The position numbers and the translations under genes are program-made. A DNA stretch of 64,000 nucleotides from Lentisphaerota bacterium (lineage in GTDB: Bacteria; Verrucomicrobiota; Lentisphaeria; Oligosphaerales; JABHEG01). The stretch's first letter is position 1. Each line of letters begins with the position of its first letter. The notes beneath the pieces were generated by a model that worked only from the letters and a program-made list of their open reading frames with translations, made no database searches and was not told the DNA's origin. The stretch spans positions 50,111-114,110 of the forward strand of contig JABHEG010000218.1 in NCBI GenBank assembly GCA_018676675.1, in the 5' to 3' direction. This document shows positions 48,751 through 57,992 of this stretch, piece after piece.

Positions 48751-51297
48751 CTACTCGGCATCAGCCTTCTCTACACTCGGCATCACCCACGCCGCACCAC
48801 TGTGCAGCCAACCGGGTCCACCAACTACGTTGGCTTCCAGACGAAGCACCTTGACACCCTCAATATCAGCCTTTATTGACCCGATCGGCTGCCGCCAACT
48901 GACCACAGCCGTTCCCTTGGGTTTGCCGTCCCCCTTAACCACGAACTTCACCCGCTCACTTCGTTCACGCACCACCGAGAGGGCCGTGTCAGGCCCGTTC
49001 CGCAACTGCACAACAGATGAGAACGAACTGAAGTTATCCCCGACCTCGTACTCGAGAAAGCAGGGGGCTCGCACGCCGATGCTTCGCAGCAACGGTCTGC
49101 CGTGGTAGGAACGGCCCAGGCCCAGAGCTCCACGCATCTGTTCCATCTTTCTGGGTCTCACCTCCGCGAGAAAGACCTCTCCCCAGTCGTGCGGAACACT
49201 CGCAAGCTGAGGAAACGTCTGCGCACCAAGCCTCTCTCGAACAACGCTGGAGCCCCCGTAATGGACACCTGTTTCAAGGCCCCAGTCCGTCCCAAAATAG
49301 CCAAAGCAGAGGAAGCTCTCAGGAGACACGCTGCGAGAATCGAATACCGCGTAATCAAAGTACTTCCTGGAGTCGAACACCCCCCAGTTAAACCAATTGC
49401 CAAATCGTTTCCAGCTCTGATAGATCGCCCCTGGACCATTCCCGCCCACAAGCACCACGAGGCGATTGGGGTACAACGGGTTCGGGTAGAGCATCATGAG
49501 CCCTACGTCGGACGCCTCGTGAAGCCCTGTAAGACGCAGTTCCGAGCGATCGCTCGGTAACCGTTCCAGAACCTGCGTTTCCAGTTCCCTCATCGGGAGG
49601 CCGCTGGCCACCGTGGCGGAAACCAGGTTGTCGGCAGGCCCCCCCAGGAGAACCAAGTTCCGACTGCTCGCGATGCTCTCCGTCCAGTCCACGTCCCGAA
49701 TCACGGGACAGAAACTGTTGTTTCGCCGCTTCCACTCCGCCGCGAACTCACGGCCTTCCGCCATCCATAGGTCTCGGGTCAACCGGTCCTGTCCCACTGT
49801 TCCCACCACCACGACGAACGGCCCCATGAGTGCCTCGCTTATCGGCCCTTCCAAGCCCGCTCGCTTGGCGAGAGCATCCTCCTCGCGATCCTCCGCCGGA
49901 GAACAGCACCAAGAGCCATCCGCCTCACGCAGAAGACGCACCCACCGAGGCTCTCCAGTGGCCGGCACTTCAACCGCACACCCGTCGGCTTCAACGACCA
50001 GAGCCCGAGTGACATCGAACAACTCAGGAGCCACCTCAAGCTCCATCGCCGCAAGATTCCGGGTTAGCAGCTTTACTCGATTCGGCTCAACGACCTCAGC
50101 CTCGATTTCGCCAAACTCGACCGGTCTCTGCAAGCGGACAAATCGTACCCAGTAGGCCTTCCCGGTCCTCAACAGGGCACTTCGCCAGAGAACACGCCTG
50201 GGATACCGCTCCCTCACGCGACCGCACATCCACGCAAGTCCCTCCCGTGTCAGCACCCCAGGAAAGCCTCCATGAGCGACACCCGGGAACTCTCGAAACT
50301 CGACAGTAGCGTCGAAAGCGCGTAGCGCAGCGACCATACGACGGGCATGCTCAGGGGGAACGACGCTGTCACCACTGCCGTGGACGACATAGGTCGGCAG
50401 GTTGACCAAATTCCGGGCGTGTGCCCGGGCGCTGTGCGTCTCTTGGAGCCAGTCCCGAAACGCAGTGTTCCGGCTATCAAAGCTCTGGTTCCAGCCCCAC
50501 CGCTCTGTCCATGCCTGCGAGTCGGCGTTCCCCGCAATCGGCATGATCCCGGCAAACCGGTCTGCATAGCCGCAACCGAGCTGCCAGCTCCCGGTTCCCC
50601 CCATCGAGCCGCCCGTCACATAGATCCGCTCCCTATCTATGTTGTAGTCGAGGCAGACATCTTCGATCGCTCCCAGGACCGCTTCCTCGCCCTGTTCCTT
50701 ATAGTCCGTTGCTCCCCGACCGTGGGGCGACAGCGAGAACACGCCACGGCGATCGGGCGCGGGATGCCCTTGGAATGGTCTGTACCACCCATGGCCATGG
50801 AGAGAGACAACCAGTGGCCAGGAGACTGTGGGGTCATACCCGTGGGGGAAGCGAAGAGAATAAGGCTGGAGTGTTCCGTCGATGCGGGACCAGCAAGCGC
50901 GGAGCTTTGCCCCTCCCTCCTCACGCATCTCACGCACGCCGTAGAGGCTCTGTGAGCGGGCGACCATCAGGCGGAAAAACGTCCCCCGTAGTCGGTCCCG
51001 AAGTGCTTTTGACGCGACGGTTTTGGGATCGTTCGGCTTCGTCTGATGCAGAATCAGCTGGGCTTTGACTGCATTCCACGACGCCTGCCGTGAAGCAAGC
51101 CCCGGGTAAGCCCAGGCCCGTTTCCGTTCCAGGATTTGCAGAGCACGCAGCTCTTTGGCAAAACGGCGTATCTGAGCTCGAAGAGCTGGTTCCCTGGGGG
51201 GATCCGCATGGTCGACACGCCACGCGCGTGCCGCCGTCATCACAAGGCAAACCGCCACCCCTCCCGCAAGCCATCGCTGCCACTGACGCCGTATCAT
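48751..51297 (-). CDS. Alpha/beta-hydrolase (prolyl oligopeptidase/esterase-like) with large C-terminal extension
   Basis: SWPLVVSLHGHGWYR...IYVTGGSMGGTGSWQLGCGYADRFAGIMPIAG...TYVVHGSGDSVVPPEHARRMVAAL...VAHGG: nucleophile GGSMGG, Asp and His motifs. N-terminal TM/signal. Confidence 0.75.
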   Translation of the reverse strand: MIRRQWQRWLAGGVAVCLVMTAARAWRVDHADPPREPALRAQIRRFAKELRALQILERKRAWAYPGLASRQASWNAVKAQLILHQTKPNDPKTVASKALRDRLRGTFFRLMVARSQSLYGVREMREEGGAKLRACWSRIDGTLQPYSLRFPHGYDPTVSWPLVVSLHGHGWYRPFQGHPAPDRRGVFSLSPHGRGATDYKEQGEEAVLGAIEDVCLDYNIDRERIYVTGGSMGGTGSWQLGCGYADRFAGIMPIAGNADSQAWTERWGWNQSFDSRNTAFRDWLQETHSARAHARNLVNLPTYVVHGSGDSVVPPEHARRMVAALRAFDATVEFREFPGVAHGGFPGVLTREGLAWMCGRVRERYPRRVLWRSALLRTGKAYWVRFVRLQRPVEFGEIEAEVVEPNRVKLLTRNLAAMELEVAPELFDVTRALVVEADGCAVEVPATGEPRWVRLLREADGSWCCSPAEDREEDALAKRAGLEGPISEALMGPFVVVVGTVGQDRLTRDLWMAEGREFAAEWKRRNNSFCPVIRDVDWTESIASSRNLVLLGGPADNLVSATVASGLPMRELETQVLERLPSDRSELRLTGLHEASDVGLMMLYPNPLYPNRLVVLVGGNGPGAIYQSWKRFGNWFNWGVFDSRKYFDYAVFDSRSVSPESFLCFGYFGTDWGLETGVHYGGSSVVRERLGAQTFPQLASVPHDWGEVFLAEVRPRKMEQMRGALGLGRSYHGRPLLRSIGVRAPCFLEYEVGDNFSSFSSVVQLRNGPDTALSVVRERSERVKFVVKGDGKPKGTAVVSWRQPIGSIKADIEGVKVLRLEANVVGGPGWLHSGAAWVMPSVEKADAE

Positions 51298-51347
51298 CCA
51301 CCACCTCAAAACCCGGGCTTCCTGCATTCCGGAACAGGGCTCACCAA

Positions 51348-52259
51348 TCAGTATGCCACGCTCCGCTGAATCCCTCCCGGGCGCAGATCATCAGGCAATA
51401 GGAACAACAACTCCAGAGCGCTCTTGGCGCGCTCCTCGCGATCCGGAACAATGGCCCGGGCCACCATTTCGTCAATCCATGCGGGAAGCTCGCCATTGAT
51501 CTCAGTTGGCTTCTCAAACGTCACACGGTCATACCCGGTCGCCAACCGATACAGCATCACACCGAAAGAAAATACATCAGAACGCGCGTCCAGGGGCTCT
51601 CCATCCATCTGTTCGGGGCTCATGTAGTCGTAGGTCCCGCTGAAATTCCCATCCACCTCATCGCTTCCCCCCTCCTCGGCCTCATCGTCATCCGTCGTCT
51701 CACCCTCACCCTCTTCCCAGGACGGGCGCCAAATGTAGTCGGAGTCAACCGTGACACTGGCCAAACCAAAATCTCCGAGCTTCGTCGTCAAACCACCATA
51801 GGTATTTTCCTGCAGAAGAACGTTCTCCGGCTTGATATCGCGATGCACCATTCCGAGTTGGTGAGTGTAGGAAAGCGCCCAACAGATCTGGGGCACGAGC
51901 ACCTTGAGCGTATGGACTTCAAGGACGCCATTGCAGCGCTCCGCAAGCGCGCCCAAAGATAGGGAAGCACCGTTGCGGTCCGTGCAGAATTCAGTGACGA
52001 GATAGGGCACGCCGTCCTCGACTCCGTAGTCGATCAACTCCAGGATGTGAGGATGCTGGACGTGTTCCAGCGCTTTGCACTCCTGCAGGAAACGCTTCTT
52101 GTCCTCCTCGCTATCGATGTTGGTCACGGAAAGCAGCTTGACGGCATAGTGCTCCTGCCCATCATCGCTTCCTCGATGGGCCTGGTAGACAGCGCCCATC
52201 CCGCCTTCACCAACCTTCTCACCAAGCACATAAGGACCAAATGTCGCTTTCGCGGTCAT
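51348..52259 (-). CDS. Serine/threonine protein kinase, apparently catalytically complete, no TM segment
   Basis: GEKVGEGGMGAVYQAHRG, YAVKLL, MVHRDIKPENVLL, LGDFGLASV, GTYDYMSPEQMDGEPLDARSDVFSFGVMLYRLATG; acidic insert WEEGEGETTDDDEAEEGGSDEVDG in the activation segment. Confidence 0.93.
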   Translation of the reverse strand: MTAKATFGPYVLGEKVGEGGMGAVYQAHRGSDDGQEHYAVKLLSVTNIDSEEDKKRFLQECKALEHVQHPHILELIDYGVEDGVPYLVTEFCTDRNGASLSLGALAERCNGVLEVHTLKVLVPQICWALSYTHQLGMVHRDIKPENVLLQENTYGGLTTKLGDFGLASVTVDSDYIWRPSWEEGEGETTDDDEAEEGGSDEVDGNFSGTYDYMSPEQMDGEPLDARSDVFSFGVMLYRLATGYDRVTFEKPTEINGELPAWIDEMVARAIVPDREERAKSALELLFLLPDDLRPGGIQRSVAY

Positions 52260-52272
52260 GTGTTCTCACTAC

Positions 52273-53238
52273 CTATGAACATCGGAGTCGCTTCAGCGCT
52301 TCATGCATCTCCGTGATGCTGCGGAAGCGCCGGCTCTTGTTCTGGGCGGTTGCCCGGAGAATGAACGTGTCCCAGTCAGAATCGATCCCCGGACAGATCT
52401 TGCTGGGAGGCTGGAAACCGATAACCTTCTTGCCGGTCAACAAATGCAGGAACATCAATCCCAGCGAGAAAACGTCCGAACGCCGACTCGACCCCTGCCC
52501 CTTGCGCTGCTCAGGGCTCATGTAGTCGTAGCTCTGCAGAATGGCCTTGGCATCGGGAGGCAGGGCCCGACGCGTCACCGTTGCCGAACGGGCATCTTTG
52601 GCCTGGACCGTCTTGCGCACCGATTCCACCACAAAGTCTGTTCCCATGATCCGGGACAAGCCAAAATCCGACAGGACAACCTTCGCCTCCCACGTCTCCT
52701 CAGTGCGGCTCACGCAGTTCAAGAGCACATTCTGCGGCTTGATATTGCCGTGGACAATTTTGTGAGCATGGAAGTGGCCAAAGGCCTTGAGAAGCAGGTC
52801 GAAAAGCTCAAGGACCTCGCTGGGAGCAACCATCCCCTCAAACCAGTTCGCGTACTCCTGCAGGCTGACCGGCCCTTCTTCGGGCCCGAGAACAAGATCC
52901 ATCACCAAATAGCAGATGTCTGCGTGGCGCCCGATATCCCGAATGGAAACCACACTCTCGTGCCTTAGCCCGGCCAGCAGCGCAGCCTGGACCCGGAAAC
53001 GGGCAAGTGTATCAACCTGTCGACGCTGTTTCGGGGGCACCAAAGCCTTGATAGCCACGAGATCACCCGACGTCGTGTCCTCCGCACGAAAAACAGCTCC
53101 CATCCCTCCAACCCCAACACGTTCCCTGAGAACATACTGACCAAGCTGGGAGTCCGGCCGGAGCCGTTCGGTCAGGTCACGCATCTCCTGCAGGAAGAAA
53201 CGATCGTCCTGTTCATTATTCGGAAGTGGAATCTCCAC
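52273..53238 (-). CDS. Serine/threonine protein kinase homologue, candidate pseudokinase (HRD to HGN)
   Basis: ERVGVGGMGAVFRAED, LVAIKAL, KIVHGNIKPQNVLL (HGN instead of HRD), LSDFGLSRI, SYDYMSPEQRKGQGSSRRSDVFSLGLMFLHLLTG. GTG start at 53238 inferred. Confidence 0.88.
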   Translation of the reverse strand: MEIPLPNNEQDDRFFLQEMRDLTERLRPDSQLGQYVLRERVGVGGMGAVFRAEDTTSGDLVAIKALVPPKQRRQVDTLARFRVQAALLAGLRHESVVSIRDIGRHADICYLVMDLVLGPEEGPVSLQEYANWFEGMVAPSEVLELFDLLLKAFGHFHAHKIVHGNIKPQNVLLNCVSRTEETWEAKVVLSDFGLSRIMGTDFVVESVRKTVQAKDARSATVTRRALPPDAKAILQSYDYMSPEQRKGQGSSRRSDVFSLGLMFLHLLTGKKVIGFQPPSKICPGIDSDWDTFILRATAQNKSRRFRSITEMHEALKRLRCS

Positions 53239-53602
53239 ACGCGATCTCCAGCGGCGCAGTGTTCCCCTGGGCCTCCTGGGAAACCTGCCATCTGCAACTG
53301 CCAAGGCTGCTCAATATAGGCCCTGCGTGAGCCGGTTGCCAAAAAGCCCCCTCCTGACCCGATCGATTCGCTCCCAATCGCCAGCGCAATCCGGGCAAAC
53401 TGGACCGGGACCATGGCTGCCTTTGGTAACCTAGGGTCTCTGAACCTATATTCACCTGTTGCCACCTGACGCGGAGAGCACCTCAAAGCATCCCACCAAG
53501 TGGCCCGCTCATGTGCACCGCAGCCGATCGAGAACGTGGCCTCGGCCCCGGCAGTACGGCGGACGTGCATCCAACCGATGCTTGCGGAGACGGCCAAGAG
53601 AC

Positions 53603-55162
53603 ATGCGCAGTTGGTACTACTCACGTGAAGGCGAAGTCCACGGCCCATTCAACGACCGCGAGATCCTTCTCCTCGCCAGAACCGGGAGAGTTTGGCGCGA
53701 TGACCCGGTAACGTGTGATGAATTCGACCTTTGGTATCCAGCCGAGGATATCACCGGGTTTGAGTTCCCAGCAGCCGCACCGGAGCGGAAACCACCTTCC
53801 ACCGAAGCAGCTTTGGAAGACCTGGACGACGACCTGCAAGACCCCACCGACTTGGCTCCCACGCCGCAGCCGAAACCCGATGCCGAAGCCGTCCCAGGCT
53901 TCTCCATCCCAACGCTCTCTCTGCCCCCGACCGCCGCCGGTTCACACCCCGACATCATGACTCAGCTCCCAAGCGAAGTCTCCGAGACCGGCCCGGAAAT
54001 CCCTGAGTCAGCCCCCACCGACAACGGACTCAACGAGACTGAGGTCGTCCAGGAATACATTGAAGCCAGCCCGGAAGATCCCCAACCCAGAGAGGACGAG
54101 GAAGACTTCTGGGTCGACGAAGAGGGAGCTGCGGATGGATGGAAACCGGGGCTCAGCTACTTCAAGAAGGGCAGAGAACCAAGGAAGTCGACCACAGACA
54201 CACACGTTGATTATGCAGGCGGCGACTCATCGGGCTCAGCCCCCGGTGGAGACGATGGCGAGTGGCGCCCTGACCTCACCATTGTCCGGAAACGGACGAC
54301 TCGGTCCCGCCGGCGGCTTGAAGACGAACCCGAAATCAGCTACGGGGGAGTCGCCGACGGCCAGGAGAAGAAGGAGCTCACACTCCGCGATGTAGTCCGT
54401 CAACGCCCGGCCCTGTCTCTGCTGGGGGCGTTGACAGTGCTGGCCATCGTCATCATGGGCCCCACCGCCCTCTTCAGGAGCTGCAAAGGCAGCGACGGAG
54501 AAGGGGAGACCGTCGTGGTCGATTACACCGAGAGAAGTGAAATCGCCGGACGCCTCATGGGCGAGCACCTGGCCCAGCTGCACAAAGGGAGTCAGGCGCT
54601 GGTCATCGTCCAGCCCGGTGGGACGGATGGAGGCAAAGAAGGGCGACGAAGGAAGAATGCCTTCCTTGACGGCTTACGCGCAGGCTTCGCTGACCAGGTA
54701 ACGCTTCACGCCGTAGACTTCCCGAAGTTCCGGGCCGTGGTCGAGACCGACGAAGGTGATGGTGGGCAGGCATCATCGGTATCTTCCTCTTGGAACCCGC
54801 CCCTTCAGTATTGGTACTCTGCGGAAGTCTTGGACAGCCTGCTGAAGGAGTATGCAGTCTGCAACCTGGTTGTCTCATACGTCGATTTGCCATCTGACTA
54901 CGAACGGCTCGAGACTTGGAAGCTCCCCAGCGACAAGCGCCCCGCCTTTGCCCTGGCCTCTGGGTCACTCGCAGGCATGCTCCCCGCCATTCAACGCGGT
55001 TGGGTGGTGGCTGCGTTGGACTACCGGTCCGCTCGTACAGCCGCACGAGCGACGTCAGAGGATGAAGCCCGGCGTATCCTCAGAGACCAATGCCGAATCG
55101 TCACCCCCAAGAACGTGGAAAAATTCGCGGCGGACTATCCGCTCCTCTTCCGAAACCGCTGA
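53603..55162 (+). CDS. GYF_2 domain membrane protein with C-terminal periplasmic-binding-like region
   Basis: MRSWYYSREGEVHGPFNDREILLLARTGRVWRDDPVTCDEFDLWYPA (GYF_2); acidic/Pro linker; one TM LLGALTVLAIVIMGPTALF; C-terminal ALVIVQPGGTDGGKEGRRRKNAFLDGLRAGF... binding-protein-like. Confidence 0.65.
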   Translation: MRSWYYSREGEVHGPFNDREILLLARTGRVWRDDPVTCDEFDLWYPAEDITGFEFPAAAPERKPPSTEAALEDLDDDLQDPTDLAPTPQPKPDAEAVPGFSIPTLSLPPTAAGSHPDIMTQLPSEVSETGPEIPESAPTDNGLNETEVVQEYIEASPEDPQPREDEEDFWVDEEGAADGWKPGLSYFKKGREPRKSTTDTHVDYAGGDSSGSAPGGDDGEWRPDLTIVRKRTTRSRRRLEDEPEISYGGVADGQEKKELTLRDVVRQRPALSLLGALTVLAIVIMGPTALFRSCKGSDGEGETVVVDYTERSEIAGRLMGEHLAQLHKGSQALVIVQPGGTDGGKEGRRRKNAFLDGLRAGFADQVTLHAVDFPKFRAVVETDEGDGGQASSVSSSWNPPLQYWYSAEVLDSLLKEYAVCNLVVSYVDLPSDYERLETWKLPSDKRPAFALASGSLAGMLPAIQRGWVVAALDYRSARTAARATSEDEARRILRDQCRIVTPKNVEKFAADYPLLFRNR

Positions 55163-55163
55163 T

Positions 55164-55188
55164 TGCCCTGCACCTGTGCCCCAGGGCA
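55164..55188 (+). terminator. Hairpin downstream of the GYF_2 gene
   Basis: TGCCCTG (55164-55170) / CAGGGCA (55182-55188) immediately after the stop codon; no T-tract. Confidence 0.4.
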
Positions 55189-55445
55189 GGCAATGCGTCA
55201 GTCTCATGTGGCGGGACGACGGAGTCTTTGGCTCCAGGGATTGCTTGGGCCACCTGCGTCCGATGGAGGGAGAAAGTCCCCCGAGCCATGTGGAAGCTCC
55301 CCCACTTGGCTGAGGGGGTGCCAGGGCAGGTCGTTTGCTTTTGTATTCCAAGGTCGCTTTCGCTATATTGCCAACTCAGGACACAACGGCCAGGAACCTG
55401 CATTGGGCTTGGCTCCCGGTTCAGTCAGACTGAATGAGGTGTAAG

Positions 55446-56864
55446 ATGGCCTTGAAGACAAAGCGCATCGCAGAGCTTTCCAGCCCGCAGAAAGGGACAT
55501 TCGACCGCGCGAAGGACGCCATTGCCCAAAAGAACTACAGCTACGCGTTCCAGATGCTACGAACGCTGCTTCAAAACGAGCCAGGCTGCACCGAAGCCCG
55601 CCTGGCCCTTCGCCTGGCACAGCTTGAGTCCCATGGCAGCACAATTAGCATGGGCACCAAAATATCAGCCCTGCTGAAAAGCGCTCTGGCGATCTTCATC
55701 AAAGGGCCGGGTCTGCTCCGGAAAGGGCGAGTCGCCGAAGCTCTGGATATCGCCGAGCAAGCTATGGAGGCAGATCCCTCCAGCGTCCCCGCCGTCATGT
55801 TCCTGGTCCAGTGTGCCGTAGCCGCCGGGTGGCCGATGGTCGCCATCAACGCGTTGGAGGCAACCGCAAGGTACAACCCCAAGCACATCGGGACGCTTCA
55901 GAAGCTGGCCGAACTCTACGAGAAGGTGGGCGACCGGTCCAAGTCACTGCAGGTACGGCAACAGCTTTGCGCGCTCCGCCCCAACGACCTCTCCTTCGAG
56001 AACGCACTCAAGCAGGCCACAGCCATGGCCGCCTTGGAAGAAGGAAAGTGGGAGCAGGCCTCGAGCTACCGCGATATCATCAAAGATAAAGACGAAGCCC
56101 AGACCTTGGAGCAGCAGGAACGCATCGGGGCTCGGGATGAGGAAACGCTCCATTCGCTCATTCGCGCGGCCGAGGAGAAGCTGGCCGAACAGGCAACCGC
56201 CGGGAACCACAAGAAATTGGCCGACCTATACAATCAGGACAGGCAATTTGACAAGGCCCTGGAGCACTACAATGCAGTGGCCGAAGTCAGTGGTACCATG
56301 GACCCCGCCATCGACAGCGCAATCACCGGTGTACTCAGCGCCCGATTCGACGACGCCATCGCCCAATGGCGTGACTACGCCTCCGAGGATGCCGCGCGGG
56401 AAGAGGAAGCAAACGAGAGAATCGCCGAAATCGAGCAGCAGAAACAGGACAACATCCTCGAACGGTACGAGCAGCGCGTGAAACGCTACCCGAACGACGC
56501 CTCCTACCACTTTGAGCTGGGCCAACTCTACTTCAACAACGAACGCCTTGATGAAGCTCTCAAGGAGTTCCAGTCCGCTCAGAGGAACCCGCAGTTCCGC
56601 CGCCGAGCTCTCACCGCCATGGGAAAATGCATGGCCGCAAAGGGCCTGAACGACATGGCCATCGAGCAGCTCACCGCGGCGTTGGGCGAGTGCGACAAAA
56701 TGAACGACGAAAAGAAAGACATCCTGTACTCTCTGGCCCTGCTAATGGAAGAAGCCGAGCGCCCGGAAGAGGCGAGCCAGGCCCTGAAAGAGATCTACAC
56801 AGTCGACGTCAACTACAAGGATGTGGCTGAACGGATCGAGAAGCTCTACAAGAAGGGCGAATAA
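55446..56864 (+). CDS. Tetratricopeptide-repeat protein
   Basis: Repeated TPR-like helices (AKDAIAQKNYSYAFQMLRTLLQNEPGCTEARLALRLAQLE; YHFELGQLYFNNERLDEALKEFQSAQRNPQFRRRALTAMGKCMAAKG). Confidence 0.8.
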   Translation: MALKTKRIAELSSPQKGTFDRAKDAIAQKNYSYAFQMLRTLLQNEPGCTEARLALRLAQLESHGSTISMGTKISALLKSALAIFIKGPGLLRKGRVAEALDIAEQAMEADPSSVPAVMFLVQCAVAAGWPMVAINALEATARYNPKHIGTLQKLAELYEKVGDRSKSLQVRQQLCALRPNDLSFENALKQATAMAALEEGKWEQASSYRDIIKDKDEAQTLEQQERIGARDEETLHSLIRAAEEKLAEQATAGNHKKLADLYNQDRQFDKALEHYNAVAEVSGTMDPAIDSAITGVLSARFDDAIAQWRDYASEDAAREEEANERIAEIEQQKQDNILERYEQRVKRYPNDASYHFELGQLYFNNERLDEALKEFQSAQRNPQFRRRALTAMGKCMAAKGLNDMAIEQLTAALGECDKMNDEKKDILYSLALLMEEAERPEEASQALKEIYTVDVNYKDVAERIEKLYKKGE

Positions 56865-56888
56865 GCGCGATTCTGCGTTGAGGGCCAG

Positions 56889-57992
56889 TCAGCGTCCGAT
56901 CCTGAAGAAGAGAATGTCCCCGTCCTGGACCACGTAATCCTTGCCTTCCACCCGCATTCGGCCATGCTCCTTCGCCTCGTGCCGGGAACCGCACGCCTCA
57001 AAATCCGCAAATGCAGTTGTTTCCGCCCGGATGAAAAGCGTCTCAAAGTCCGTGTGGATCACCCCACCGGCCTGCGGTGCCGTGCTGCCGGCTCTGGTTG
57101 TCCACGCCCGGACTTCCTTCTCGCCAACGGTGAAGAACGTGATCAACCCCAACTGCTTGTAGCATTCCTGCACCACTCGGTCGAGGCCACTCACTTCCAG
57201 CCCCAGTTCAGCCATAAACTCTGCCGCTTCCTCCGGATCAAGCTCAGCCAGCTCGGCCTCAACCCCGGCACAGATGGGGAGGACCGTGTTCCCTTCCTCG
57301 ACGGCGTATGAGCGTATGGCCGCCACCATCTCGTTCTCAAGCCCGGGAAGGCAGCCTTCATCCACGTTGGCAACGTACATCACCCGTTTTCGAGTCAGGA
57401 AGCGATAGTCGCGGATGGCTCGCCATTCCACTGGACTCAGCCCCGCCGTTCGGGCAGGTTGCTCGGCGTCAAGGTGGTCGTGGAGCTTAGTCAGGGCCGC
57501 CAGTGCTTCCCGAGCAGCAGGATCCCCGCTTCGGCTCTTCTTCGTCAGATTCTGGATGGCCTTCCCCGCTGTGCTCAGGTCGGCCAGAAGAAGCTCCAGG
57601 TTGATCGTCCGGATGTCGTCCAAGGGATCCAGGTCAGCCCGTACATGGGCAACATTGGGGTCGCTGAAGCAGCGCACGACATGGACCAGAAGGTCGACGT
57701 GATGGATGTTCTCCAGGAAGTCGTTGCCACGCCCCTCACCGCGAGAAGCCCCCTCAACCAAACCGGCAATGTCAACAAACTCGACCGCGGCAGGAATCGC
57801 CTTGGGACGTTGCTCAACCGCGTTTAGACGGGCAAGCCGTTCATCCGAGACAGCCACCGTCCCGATATTGGGTTCGATGGTGCAGAAGGGAAAATTCGCG
57901 ACCCGAGCCCCCGACCGCGTGATCGCGTTGAAGAGCGTCGACTTGCCGACATTGGGCAGGCCGATGATGCCGCATGATATCCCAGCGCCCAT
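56889..57992 (-). CDS. ychF: Redox-regulated ATPase YchF
   Basis: CGIIGLPNVGKSTLFNAITRSGARVANFPFCTIEPNIGTVAVSDERL; ...VGEKEVRAWTTRAGSTAPQAGGVIHTDFETLFIRAE...VEGKDYVVQDGDILFFR. Confidence 0.97.
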   Translation of the reverse strand: MGAGISCGIIGLPNVGKSTLFNAITRSGARVANFPFCTIEPNIGTVAVSDERLARLNAVEQRPKAIPAAVEFVDIAGLVEGASRGEGRGNDFLENIHHVDLLVHVVRCFSDPNVAHVRADLDPLDDIRTINLELLLADLSTAGKAIQNLTKKSRSGDPAAREALAALTKLHDHLDAEQPARTAGLSPVEWRAIRDYRFLTRKRVMYVANVDEGCLPGLENEMVAAIRSYAVEEGNTVLPICAGVEAELAELDPEEAAEFMAELGLEVSGLDRVVQECYKQLGLITFFTVGEKEVRAWTTRAGSTAPQAGGVIHTDFETLFIRAETTAFADFEACGSRHEAKEHGRMRVEGKDYVVQDGDILFFRIGR

